From: Epiperipatus broadwayi
Taxonomy: Eukaryota; Onychophora; Udeonychophora; Euonychophora; Peripatidae
Direction: 5' to 3'
Length of the DNA: 64,000 bases
NCBI GenBank assembly: GCA_028023455.1
Contig: JAQFVV010000071.1
Location: forward strand, 6,278,650-6,342,649
Shown here: positions 1-9,904 of the stretch, in pieces
Layout: every line of letters begins with the position of its first letter
Position numbering within the stretch: position 1 is the stretch's first letter
The notes under the pieces: model-generated
Told to the model about the DNA's origin: nothing
Database searches by the model: none
Seen by the model: only the letters and a program-made list of their open reading frames with translations
Made by a program: the position numbers and the translations under genes

Positions 1-522
1 TTACCGTCATAATGTATTTTGATTTAAAATAAAACTCATTTAATAAATATTCGTTTAGTAAATAGATTCAAATATTGCAATTTAAAAGTAAAATAACTTT
101 CGTTTAATTTAATAAAAGTTATCCCAAATATTTCTTTAAAATAAATGAGGGACAATAGTTTAATTAGTTAATATTATATAAGTTTATCTAAAAACAGCAG
201 ATGTCCACTTAAGGTTTTCTTTAATTTGTAAAAGTAATTTTTAATTAAATCTAGTTTGTAATCCGAATGTTGACAGGGAAATTAACTAAAGAAATTAATT
301 AATGTTGAATTCCTTTAGACATTCGGATAGATTTAATTACAGCTGATAAGTCCGATATATTTTTGTAATGCTCCAGGGCAGTTCTATTGTTAACGTCTAC
401 TATAAAAAGAAGGGTTTTCTTTTGTTCTCCAGTTTTTTTATTCTAATGTTTCTAAGAGAAATCATTCTGAGTTCTATTCTAATAATTTGCTAACCTTGAC
501 ATGACAGAGTAGAGGCATTAAG
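1..522. other. AT-rich stretch without recognised gene
   Basis: No open frame of note and no family I recognise. A short imperfect palindrome lies at about 241-342, where TCCGAATGT-type sequence reads inward from both sides. It may be the remains of a small inverted-repeat element. Confidence 0.5.
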
Positions 523-618
523 ATGGCTATGTCCCCTCAAAATAGCCAGCTGCTGCTCCAGACCATCGGAAGCTATCACATAAGGAACCCCGGAACTGCT
601 GCTGCTGCAAAAATATGA

Positions 619-2218
619 ACATTCCAGATTTTGTTGCTGAATTATAAAACCTGCCAAACATCTACCTGCAAATGCATCTCCAGAAGTAACCTAAATTAAC
701 CCAAGAGCTCTTGTGATTCCTAACTAACATGCTATAGCTATTCTAAATTGTTTTCTGAAATTTCACATCATCTTTGACCGAGTGAACTATTCCCTTTATT
801 GAAAGCAAGATGCCGCTATTAAGGCATATTTTAAATTTATAATTTTCCAATTTTATTATCTTGCAAATCACTCGTTTGAGGGCGATTCTTTTCTTTAATA
901 TATTATATAATCATTTAGTTTAAAATCTACATGTTATTGATTTTAATCTAATATGAGAGTATGTGTGAGGTCAATGATTAAATGTGTCCCCTAATGCATG
1001 ATTGCGTATATAAATCTATACTTACTTTTCAAACCCGCAAGCATGCATTTTCCTATTTTAATTACTGTGTTCTACTTTAATTACAAAGTTCATCATTGAC
1101 ATCGAGAATGTGCGGACCCTTTTAAATGAATTTCTGGGAATTTGATTGGGCATTTCTCTTAATCCAAGTAAAACCCATTTACTATGTTTTGTATACACTC
1201 GTCTCATATTGCTGGTAAATGAATTGGTTGTTGAGACCGCTTTGTTTTAATTTTCCAAGGACTCTTTTCACTATTGCAGTTTCCAGGCAGAGTGTGTTCA
1301 CAAATGACACACCTGGGAATTAAACGCAATTGTCACCCAGTCGCTAAGTTTCGGCTGTTCATAAAATACTTTCCTACGGGTTAGCGGCAGGATGCCCTCC
1401 GTAATCGTTCCAAATATTCCATTATTGTTTTATTTTATATTTATTTTACAAAGCATTCATGACTTAAACGTGTCACACCCTCCAACTTTAATAAATTCAT
1501 TATCAGCAATACTGACCTCCCAATGCAACTCTATTATTATTATTCTCAAATAAATGCCTTGATCACATTCCCACTTTGTTGCTTAGTAAGCTTTTGTCCG
1601 TGCTATTCTCGAAATCAATAAATATTTTATAACACTAATTTCAAATATTTTCTTAAACTTGTATAATTGCTCAAAGCACCTCGCACATATTCCTATCTCA
1701 TCAAGCACATTATCGTAATGCTATTAGCCTAAGGAATAGAATATATCACTTTGCTTTAAAACCTTTTTGTCATTTATTGAAATATAATGCCCACAATTAT
1801 TTAATATGTGTCCCTGTCTCATATAAGCAGACAGTGGCGTTATATATATATTTTATATAAATAAATTTTGTGAAATTATTTAAAACTAAATTTGATCTCT
1901 TATTTTATTTGATTCCTATCACTGTCTCGATCTATATATATATTTTCTGCATTTCTTTTGTAAATCCATAGACGTTAATTAGCCACTCAAACTTCTTTTA
2001 GTATAGAGTCTTTTGTTTCTCCCTGACCACCAGGCACCAGTCAAAGGTCATACTAGTAGTGGCATCAGATGCGTTGTCACGTAGATGGCGCTGTGAAATT
2101 TGGACTTTAGATTCGAACTTAGTATATCTAGAAGGCAACCTCTTCTAGAATATTTGGTTTCATGTCTGAGGTTTAAATTCTGCAGTGTGTTAGCGAGATA
2201 GACAATTCTGACTGTTAC
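619..2218. other. AT-rich stretch, nothing firm
   Basis: No supported gene. Short AT runs occur at about 1835-1860 and 1930-1945. A 35-codon open stretch follows an acceptor-like pyrimidine tract plus CAG at 1277-1279, but it matches no family I know and is discussed under findings. Confidence 0.45.
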
Positions 2219-2530
2219 AGCACTTTCGGGAGCTTAATGTTCCCATATTCATAGCTTATACTAATGATAGTTGTAGTTATCTTGTTAATAAAGATATATG
2301 CAAATGGCCTAGATGGTCCATTTTTTTCAAAATGGAGAGTAGGTATCTTTCCTATTGATGGTATTGGGGTCATCTGCAATAAAGCATGCTTCCTTAATCT
2401 TGTGCTTGTCATCATTGTGCTCAGTGCACACCCTTTCAGCCATAGAGGGTTTGAACATGTGGCCTGTGGATTTTTGATGTTTGAAAAATATAGAGCTGCC
2501 CTCAAATTTGATTCAAGCCCTGTTGTATAA
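2219..2530. repeat. Dispersed repeat family A, copy 1
   Basis: Begins with GCACTTTCGGGAG followed by sequence ending in TCATAGCT. The same ordered blocks, including a nearby ATATGCAAAT block, recur at 17370-17580 and, reversed, at 22390-22512. The three copies are well diverged. No coding capacity, ends or target duplication could be defined. The two overlapping opposite-strand open frames here are not supported as genes because the other copies do not keep them. Confidence 0.5.
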
Positions 2531-3136
2531 ATATTGATGTTGTGATACCCTAGTTGCTAATGCAGTACATGTTCCCCATCAGCATTTGAATGTGTGACCA
2601 CCCTTCCATAATTTGTATACATTTACATGATTTATTTGTATTTAAGAAATATTGTCCACCATATTTATAAAATATACCTCTTTGATTTTTCTTTTCTCAA
2701 ATCATTTTTCACACGCAAAAAAAATGGAAGAAGGTTGGCCCATGAGTTTTCTGGTTTCATCTGCTGTACATAATTTTATATAGGTATAATATGAGGAGAA
2801 TAGTTTGAGACAGTTTTTTCCATTAGGTGTTTAAAGATATTTTAGATTTGTTTATGATGTATTCATTATTGGGTCTCCAATTATAACCAACATTTTGAAG
2901 CTAAATTAAATGAAATTGATAGCTTGAAATAGACTTCAACCTTTGAGGACTATTTAAAATAATAAAATCAATTATAAGATGTTTTTGAAACTCTTATCAT
3001 TTAGAGGATTGATACAACCAATCAAAGATTCCTAATACGCACGAATTAGCTGGATTTAGAACATTTTTATTTAAAAATAAAATATATAAAATTTCAATGT
3101 GATTAATTATTTAACAGTGAAATGTATGCCGTATAT
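2531..3136. other. AT-rich, no recognised feature
   Basis: Only AT-rich low-information sequence was seen. Confidence 0.4.
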
Positions 3137-3622
3137 CGGCAAAATAATATTGTTTGGCTATTAGAAATTTTAAGGCACATTCATTACAAGTTAAAGCCTG
3201 TTTAAATATTTACATATTCTTCCTGTGCACTCAATAAAATATAATTACAACTCTATAATAGTTTATAGATTTTTCAGTACTAAGATCACGACATTAACTC
3301 ACTATAAAGCATAAGATTTCATGAAGTCTAATTAGTAAAGAAAATAGTGGACTAAAACAGTGAAGAGAATAACAACTTCACACTCCCAAATCAAGATGCT
3401 TCAGATTGGCCTATATAAATAGAAATTTAGGTTAAAGATAAGACGGCCACTCTTATCTTCATAAAAATCACTATCTTGTGTCATGGTTTGTTAGAGCCCT
3501 CTATTGGCAAAATAATATTGCTTAATTATTAGAAATTTTAATGCATTCATTACAGATTAAAGCCTGTTTTAATATTTATATTATACTTTCCGTGCACTCA
3601 ATAAAATGTAATTACAACTCTG
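3137..3622 (+). repeat. Direct duplication of about 120 bp
   Basis: Two direct copies, about 3137-3256 and 3504-3622, share the same order of blocks: GGCAAAATAATATTG, TTAGAAATTTTAA, TTAAAGCCTGTTT and GTGCACTCAATAAAAT, ending in AATTACAACTCT. The 247 bases between them are not duplicated. This is either a local duplication or two insertions of one unrecognised element. Confidence 0.6.
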
Positions 3623-4056
3623 AATGTAGGATATAAAAAGAATGACTCTCTTAAGTATATCAGATAAATTTAAACATAGATGGAGAAAGAAAATTATTGA
3701 TGAGGAAAAGTGGATTTTATTAACATATATAAATATTAGAGTGTGATAGGATTACATTAGTTGTTTCTTTACATTTTTATATAGTGTTCAATGTAGTACC
3801 AAATACTGGTAGGTTAATTATTAAGGATAAGAATGTTGTTGATAAATCAACAAATTTATATATTGTAATATGCAAATGTGGGTCAAGTTAAGTTAAGATG
3901 AGCATTGAAAAAAAAAATGGAATATAAAATACCATATTAAAAATTTACATTATTCTATGGATAGACTGAAATCTAATTTTGCAGAACATTCAACTTTTAC
4001 AATAGAATTTTTTATTTAAATACATGTATATTTTCTATACTAACTTAATGTCATTA

Positions 4057-4404
4057 TAAGAGACTTGAACTCAAACTGGAAAAATTCCTACAGCTATCGA
4101 GTCCATCTTATACAATTGATACACATGATCACATACATGTAAAAAATATAAATGATCTCCAATATGTGTATTTTGTACTGAACCAGCAAGTTTAAAGATT
4201 CGCTATCTTAATATAAACTGAGCTCTGATTATATATATGTGTGGGAGATGATGATCTGGACCAATTGATGAGTGCTGGTCCAGCATGAAATATGTATATT
4301 TGAGATCATTTATCTTTTTCACATGTATGTGGTGATGTGTATTGGTTGTATAAGATAGATTGGATAGATGCAGCAAGTTTGAAAATCTAAGTTCAAGTCC
4401 CTTA
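4057..4404 (+). repeat. Family E palindromic dimer (E1)
   Basis: The left arm, about 4057-4182, is the reverse complement of the right arm, about 4270-4404. The right arm is the 3' half of family E, a repeat that recurs near 8592, 8860, 13990, 14830 and 24020. The plus-oriented half contains a hammerhead-like core and ends with a tRNA B-box-like block (AGTTCAAGTCC). Family E is non-coding. The inverted-dimer layout resembles that of families B, D and G here. Confidence 0.65.
4259..4347 (+). ncRNA. Hammerhead-like ribozyme remnant in E1
   Basis: Core TTGATGA at 4265-4271 (first C changed to T), stem II of five pairs (4272-4276 with 4282-4286, loop GGTCC), and GAAA at 4287-4290. GACCAA (4259-4264) can pair with TTGGTT (4342-4347) as stem I, with a GTA cleavage triplet before it. 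Stem III would be 4290-4295 with 4335-4340, three of its six pairs being wobble. The changed core C suggests this copy is inactive. Confidence 0.4.
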
Positions 4405-4983
4405 TCAAGCCCCTTTTAATAGATTTTTTGTTCTGACATGTTTTTACTTTGCATATAAATGATTTGAGAAAAATTAAAAAGGCATATATTTATTATATGA
4501 TGGATAACTTATTAAATAAATAATAAATATAATTGTGAAAATTCACACAAATCATGGAGGGTTAGCCATTCATATTAGAAAAAGTATTAATGTTGTGGGT
4601 GATATGAATACGATTTTGATTTTTTTACATTTTAACTGTAAATGATATTCAAGATGGCAGTCATGTCATAAGCTAGCTATAGTTGTTATTTATTTATATA
4701 CTGGTATGAAAATTGCAGAAGTAATTCCAATATTTTAATTTATTATATATTTTGTGTATACATAAAAACTATCACATCTATCAATAAAGTAATCTAGTAC
4801 AAATACATTACTTCTCTGCAATTGCCTAAAAACAACCAGCAGTAAGATTGGTTCTATGTAAGTTTTTTGCTGGTAATTGATCAACCATTGCAGATAGGAG
4901 TTGTATTTCTGCTGTATTGCTTTATGAATGAGGATAATAGCTCTTTATAGATTTACTCCAGTTAGAATTATGCATATATATAT
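4405..4983. other. AT-rich, no recognised feature
   Basis: No gene or repeat was identified. A short AT run precedes the family B array at about 4974. Confidence 0.4.
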
Positions 4984-5082
4984 ATGATAACAGATGGCAT
5001 TCTACCAAAAACACCGTCAAGCATAGTTTTCTGTTTACATAAACGTCAGAGTGAGTTTTCACTATCTCTAACTTTAATTCCA

Positions 5083-5126
5083 CTTTCAGATCATGATTTC
5101 AAGCTATTTGCTATCGTCAGTGAAAG
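5083..5126 (-). ncRNA. Hammerhead-type ribozyme candidate B1
   Basis: Read on the minus strand: stem I CUUUCA with UGAAAG (six perfect pairs, 5121-5126 with 5083-5088), core CUGACGA (5114-5120), stem II AGC/GCU with a five-base loop, GAAA (5097-5100), then stem III AUC/GAU with a two-base loop. The AUC triplet ends at 5089, giving a cleavage position next to stem I. All invariant core bases of the CUGANGA...GAAA consensus are present. The very short stem III is typical of hammerheads in animal retroelements. No folding program was run. Confidence 0.65.
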
Positions 5127-5490
5127 ACAGGAATAAGAAACTAGATCTAAACACAAACTCTGAGCATTTATGAAACAGTTTCTATTCAGCTTGCAAGCGT
5201 GAATCTCTTAGACACGTTAATGTCTTCAAACTCAGCATAGCAAGCCAGATAGCTACATGGGTCTAATCTCAGTTCAGCATCACCACATAGTAGAAGCCTC
5301 TGCAATATACATCATTGCAAGAAAGACCTCAAAGGTACATTTATGAAAAACAAAAAAACACAAATTAAAAAACTTGCTAACGCTTGTATTTATGATAACA
5401 GATGGCGTTCTACCAAAAACACCGTCAAGCGTAGTTTTCTGTTTACATAAACGTCAGAGCGAGTATTCACTATCTCTAACTTTAATTCCA

Positions 5491-5532
5491 TTTCAGATCA
5501 TGATTTCAAGCTATTTGCTATCGTCAGTGAAA
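5491..5532 (-). ncRNA. Hammerhead-type ribozyme candidate B2
   Basis: Second copy of the family B motif with the same core, stem II and stem III. Stem I is shortened to UUUCA/UGAAA because one base of the outer pair is lost. Confidence 0.6.
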
Positions 5533-5854
5533 GACAGGAATAAGAAACTAGATCTAAACACAAACTCTGAGCATTTATGAAACAGTTTCTATTCAGCTTG
5601 CAAGCGTGAATCTCTTAGACATGTTAATGTCTTCAAATAAATGTACCTTTGAGGTCTTTCTTGCAATGATGTATATTGCAGAGGCTTCTACTATGTGGTG
5701 ATGCTGAACTGAGATCAGACACATGTAGCTATCTGGCTTGCTATGCTGAGTTTGAAGACATTAATGTGTCTAAGAGATCCATGCTTGCAAGCTGAATAGA
5801 AACTGTTTCATAAATGCTCAGAGTTTGTGTTTAGATCTAGTTTCTTATTCCTGT

Positions 5855-5898
5855 CTTTCACTGACGATAGCAAATAGCCTGAAATCATGATCTGAAAG
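5855..5898 (+). ncRNA. Hammerhead-type ribozyme candidate B3
   Basis: Plus-strand copy: stem I CTTTCA (5855-5860) with TGAAAG (5893-5898), core CTGACGA (5861-5867), GAAA (5881-5884), stem III ATC/GAT, and a cleavage triplet ending at 5892. One stem II pair is lost (A69/C79 within 5868-5880), leaving two G-C pairs, so activity may be reduced. Confidence 0.6.
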
Positions 5899-6234
5899 TG
5901 GAATTAAAGTTAGAGATAGTGAAAACTCGCTCTGATGTTTATGTAAACAGAAAACTACACTTGATGGTGTTTTTGGTAGAACACCATCTGTTATCATAAA
6001 TACAAGCGTTAGCAAGTTTTTTAACTTGTGTTTTTTTGTTTTTCATATATATATATACTGTTTTATCCGTTTCTTTATATATCTCTGGATGCAAGCTGTA
6101 TATCTTTGTCAGAAACAATTCATGCCAAATTAATTTTTAAAAAAAATCAAGTCTTTTACAAAGTAAAAATGATTTTTCAGCAACATATGTTTTTATTTCA
6201 CGACATCTATGTCAGCTATTAGCTTTATTAATCA

Positions 6235-6470
6235 ATAGATGACCGCATCTATGCCATCTATTGTAAGTGTTAGTAATTAATAGATGCCAGATGATATTGT
6301 TAATAAATTTCTATTCAGTGCTGTCTTATCCAATATCCACAGGCTTGTTTCAAACTTATGGCTTTCATTGGGGAAGAAGAGCTTTGTATCTTGGAACAGT
6401 GTCTACACCTTTTGGAATATTGGATAGGACAGCACAGGACAGGGATTTGTGAAATGCTATCATATGAATC
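6235..6470. repeat. Diverged relative of family D
   Basis: Shares the order of blocks of family D: ATAGATGCCAG, then sequence matching the D ribozyme region on the minus strand (TGAAACAAGCCTGTGGATATT-like), then AGCTTTG. It is framed by an inverted GCTGTCTTATCCAATAT / ATATTGGATAGGACAGC pair. The CUGAUGA core is lost. It is an old copy or a sister family. Confidence 0.5.
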
Positions 6471-6934
6471 TATTGATTATTAAACAATAAATGACATAGA
6501 CATGATGAAGAAAAAGGATGCCACTAAATAACATTGAGTAAGCTGAAGTCATGTGATACACCCATGTGACATTTTATTGGTTTTAAAACCTTTTTTTCAA
6601 AGTTTTTTAAATATAAATATTAATAAAGATATAAATTGTGGTAAATCCAAATAGACTTATATTGTGTGTTTAGCAAATGTTTTTAAGTATATAACTAAAG
6701 AAAAATTATTTTATAATCTTATTACTGAATAAAGAAAGCAAAACATATGGTTTCATAATACATCTGTATGTATATGTGTAATGAATATAAATACAGTGCT
6801 GCCATTTTATCTGCTATCTTTTATTTCAAGCTCCCATTGCGTACAATTCGTGTAATAGTTCGCATTTTATTATTAAGCTTTGATTCAAATAGAATATGTA
6901 TTATATTACTGAACTGCAACTGTATAGTACGCTC
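6471..6934. other. AT-rich, no recognised feature
   Basis: No gene, repeat or RNA signal was recognised. Confidence 0.4.
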
Positions 6935-7240
6935 CACACATCACATGATCACTTTCTTATGCTAACACATAACTGTTATTAAAACAGGCAAAACTATCCA
7001 TACAGTAGTGCCACTCAGTGCCAATCAGAGTAATCAATGGATGCCAGAAGGCTTGTGCATAAAATCCCCTCACTGATGAAGGCCACAAGCCAGAAACTAG
7101 TCTGGGGATATTGAATGAGTAGGCACTAGATGGGATTTTACGCACAAGCCTTCTGGCATCCATTGATTACTCTGGTTGGTACTAAGTGGCACTACTGTAT
7201 GAAGAGTTTTGCCTGTTTTAATAACTCTCCACACCCACAC
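6935..7240. repeat. Family D palindromic dimer (D1)
   Basis: Arms at about 6973-7066 and 7110-7228 are inverted copies of one block containing ATCAATGGATGCCAGAAGG. The left arm extends out to 6935 through family D 3' sequence (TCACATGATCAC). The junction of the arms contains the best hammerhead-like motif of family D. Other copies: 18705-19075, 28726-28850, 31980-32100 and 56212-56590. Non-coding; the short minus-strand frame across it is not conserved in other copies. Confidence 0.75.
7063..7112 (+). ncRNA. Hammerhead-type ribozyme candidate D1
   Basis: Core CTGATGA at 7073-7079, stem II GGC/GCC (7081-7083 with 7089-7091), GAAA at 7093-7096, a two-pair stem III (AC/GT, two-base loop) and the GTC triplet at 7100-7102. 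Stem I pairs 7068-7072 with 7103-7107 (one G-U wobble). Beyond a two-base internal loop, 7063-7065 pairs with 7110-7112. All three stems and every invariant core base are present. A single A flanks each side of stem II, where a G-C pair is more usual. Confidence 0.6.
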
Positions 7241-8082
7241 TTATTAATTGTATAACATATGTTTTATGCGTATAGTTTGAATATATATATATATATATAT
7301 TATTTTACAGAACTACAAGTGTATAGTATCTTCACACACACTCATAAATTATAAAATACCCATGTTTTTATGTGTATAGTTTGCATATATATATATTAAC
7401 ATTATAATAAACATAAATATAAAATAATAATGTAAACATTAATAATAAATTGAGGGAAAACATTTATGTATATATTTAGTACTTCTGTTCATTCATTCAC
7501 ACAATATACCCAAAGAATAAAAACTAACTTTATCTTTTTGAAAGAAAAAAAGAATAGCAAATGTTACATTTTTATCACAAATAAACATACTTTGGACAAT
7601 ATCCTTTATTTCCAATAACTTTTCCCTCTGTAGAAACACTAAAGCAACCTTGTTATTATCAGACTACTCCTTTCTAATTATTTTGTTGTTTTTAAGTCTA
7701 TATTGACTTCAGAATCTATAGTTACCCTTACTTATTTGACCCATTTTACACTCATGGTTAAACTTTTCAAATTTTAAGCTTTCTGATACAATTGAAGAAT
7801 GTTTTCCAATTTTTTTTTTCTGCCACTATTAAATCGCTAGTTTTCATTTTATTGATTGAGAAAAATATGAAGTTTCTTAAATTCGTAAACTTTTAGCTTT
7901 ATGCTTAGAAAATATTTTATTGCACAAAATATTGTACCACATTAAAATTCATATCGAATAAAAAAAAAGAAACATAAAATGTGCTTTAATAATTTTATTA
8001 ATCATTTACTAGACTAGAGATTATCCAATAATGAATATACCTTACATGAGAGCGATGTAGAGAAAATTATACTACATAAAGG
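7241..8082. other. AT-rich with TA microsatellites
   Basis: TA runs at about 7261-7281 and 7387-7395. No gene was recognised. Confidence 0.45.
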
Positions 8083-8445
8083 TTCTAGCACGTGTATGTG
8101 TCGGCGCAACTCTTCCCAAAAGCTATAAAATGTTATTATAAAATAGATAACTAAAAACAAACGAGCTGAGCGCTTTCAAAGGATCTTGCCTTCATAATCA
8201 TAGCTTGCTACTACGTTTAATGATATGCAAATATGCTAATTCCATTTCTTCGATAAAGCATAGCACGTGTCCTTCCTATTTATGGAATTAGCATATTTGC
8301 ATATCATTAAACGTAGTAGCAAGCTATGATTATAAAGGCAAGATCCTTTGAAAGCGTTCAGCTCGTTTGTTTTTAGTTATCTATTTTATAATAACACTTT
8401 GTAGCTTTTGGGAACAGTTGCGCCGCACACGCACACGTGCTAGAA
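8083..8445. repeat. Foldback element with 163-bp inverted arms
   Basis: Arms 8083-8245 and 8282-8445 are near-perfect inverted copies beginning TTCTAGCACG and ending CGTGCTAGAA, around a spacer of about 36 bp. High arm similarity implies a recent origin or gene conversion. No clear target duplication. Each arm contains a GAAGG / CCTTTGAAAGC hairpin. It resembles the hammerhead-like hairpin of the other families but lacks an exact CUGANGA, so I do not call a ribozyme here. Confidence 0.75.
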
Positions 8446-8591
8446 TATATATATTTCCCAAAAGTAACAAATTATTTGACTACATAAATATTATAAAAGG
8501 TGCTTCTATGAACTCAGATAAATTGTGTTATAAACATGATCATATACAGAGCTTCGAGACAAAAAAATGATTATTACTTTATTTGAAATAC

Positions 8592-8845
8592 ATGCACTCC
8601 TCACACACCTGGAGCCCATTTATTTGAACTCAGATCCTCAAGCACCCCTCAACTATCCATACTATCTCATACCACTGATACATGTAACCACATAATGTAG
8701 AAAAGATAAACAATCACCAATATATGCATCTCGTGCCAAACCAGCACTCATCAGTTGGTCCAGATTATCATCTCCCACACATATTGATGGTCTGAGTTCA
8801 AATCCCCTATATTTACAAATAGGCTCCAGGTGTGTGAGGAGTGCC
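8592..8845 (-). repeat. Family E copy (E2) inside a 23-bp inverted repeat
   Basis: GCACTCCTCACACACCTGG at the left end is mirrored at the right end (8823-8845). Between them is the 3' half of family E in reverse orientation, including the minus-strand core CTGATGA-GTGCT...GGCAC. The downstream tetranucleotide is GAGA rather than GAAA, so the ribozyme is likely dead. Confidence 0.6.
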
Positions 8846-8859
8846 TGTATTACAAATAT

Positions 8860-9270
8860 TTACACATTAGACCTGCATCCTGCCCAGATGGAAAAGGTCC
8901 TATACATGAGGGGTCAGAATGACTTGAGGTCATGGTAATAATATTGGCATCAGCATGGGATTTGGGCTTCCCATCATCAGATTTCAATGGTATGGATGGC
9001 TGAAGAGTTGGAGGTTGGGGTGGATTGAAGCCTGTCATTAAAGAATATTTGTTGTTTTGATATAAACTGAGCACTGGTTATATATATATGTGTGTGTGTG
9101 TGTAAGATGATAATCTGGACCAAATGATGAGTGCTGGTTTGGCACGAGATACGGATATTGATTTTTGTTTATCTTTTCTACATTATGTGGTCATGTGTAT
9201 CAGTGGTATGAGATAGTGTGGATAGTTGAGGGGTGCTTGAGGGTCTGAGTTCAAATCCCCTATATTTACT
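8860..9270 (+). repeat. Family E nearly full copy (E3)
   Basis: One of the longest family E copies in the window (about 410 bp). Blocks in order: AGGTCCTATACATGAGGGGT, CATCATCAGATTTCAATGG, ATATAAACTGAGCACTG, a TG microsatellite, the ATGATGA-hairpin-GAGA relic of the ribozyme at about 9126-9152, ATCAGTGGTATGAGA (A-box-like) and GAGTTCAAATCCCC (B-box-like). The two box-like blocks are spaced as in a tRNA, suggesting polymerase III ancestry. Non-coding. Confidence 0.6.
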
Positions 9271-9884
9271 ATTACTTTATTGTAAAATTTATTAAATGTA
9301 CAAAATTTAACGTTTCCATTTTTTATTTATTTACATTTTTTGTTTGTTTAAATTTTTTTTAATAGTATATAAATGAAATCGTGTACATTGATATAATATA
9401 TAGCATGGTTTCATTGTGTGCATAATAAACAATTAATTGATACTGTAAATATAAACTGAATGACCCAAATTCCCCTGAACAAATATTTCAAACCAATAAC
9501 TACTTTTATCAAGCTAATTTTGAAATGATCAACAATCCACAACTATAAAAACATTATTTTTATTTAAATATCACTAAAATGGTCTATTTGATACTAAGTT
9601 TGAATGTTACAAGTTAGTGATATTATTTAATAAAGCCTATTATCCGCAGCTCAAAGGATATTAACAGTTCATTATTTTCTAATGTAGTTTTAAATATCAT
9701 CGAAGTTATAACTATGAGATTCTGAAATAAATTGTGAATAAAATAGAAAGCAATCATCAAATAATGGTAATTAATTTTAATGCTTTTGTCTTGATATCTT
9801 AGGAAATTTTTTTAAATTAAAAATATTCTAGAGTGAACACATTATTCCTATAAAATAGTATAAAATAAATATTATTGGTAAGTA
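9271..9884. other. AT-rich, no recognised feature
   Basis: No gene or repeat was recognised. It ends in a short TA run that abuts the 3' end of the RTE copy. Confidence 0.4.
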
Positions 9885-9904
9885 CTGTATATATATATAT
9901 ATAC

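Larger units (their letters stand above)
4984..6043. repeat. Family B foldback array with three ribozyme motifs
   Basis: Segment T (about 250 bp) occurs at 4984-5236, again in the same orientation at 5393-5636, and inverted at 5751-5998. Segment m (about 110 bp) occurs at 5237-5345 and inverted at 5637-5750. The order is T-m-T-m'-T', so 4984-5346 and 5637-5998 form one long inverted repeat. 5347-5636 with 5751-6043 forms another, whose tips are A-rich and T-rich. Copies are highly similar, so the array is fairly young. Each T carries a hammerhead-like motif. No protein is encoded; the short frame at 5374-5580 falls in the repeat and is not supported as a gene. Confidence 0.8.

Noticed and set aside
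5374-5580. 68-codon frame
   Set aside because: It falls within the family B repeat; the companion copy at 4984 does not keep the frame.
4984-6043. CRISPR-like or satellite array
   Set aside because: Units are large, few and partly inverted, without regular spacers; a foldback retroelement fits better.
8083-8445. Exact hammerhead ribozyme
   Set aside because: A stem II-like hairpin and GAAA are present, but the CUGANGA block is not exact on either strand.
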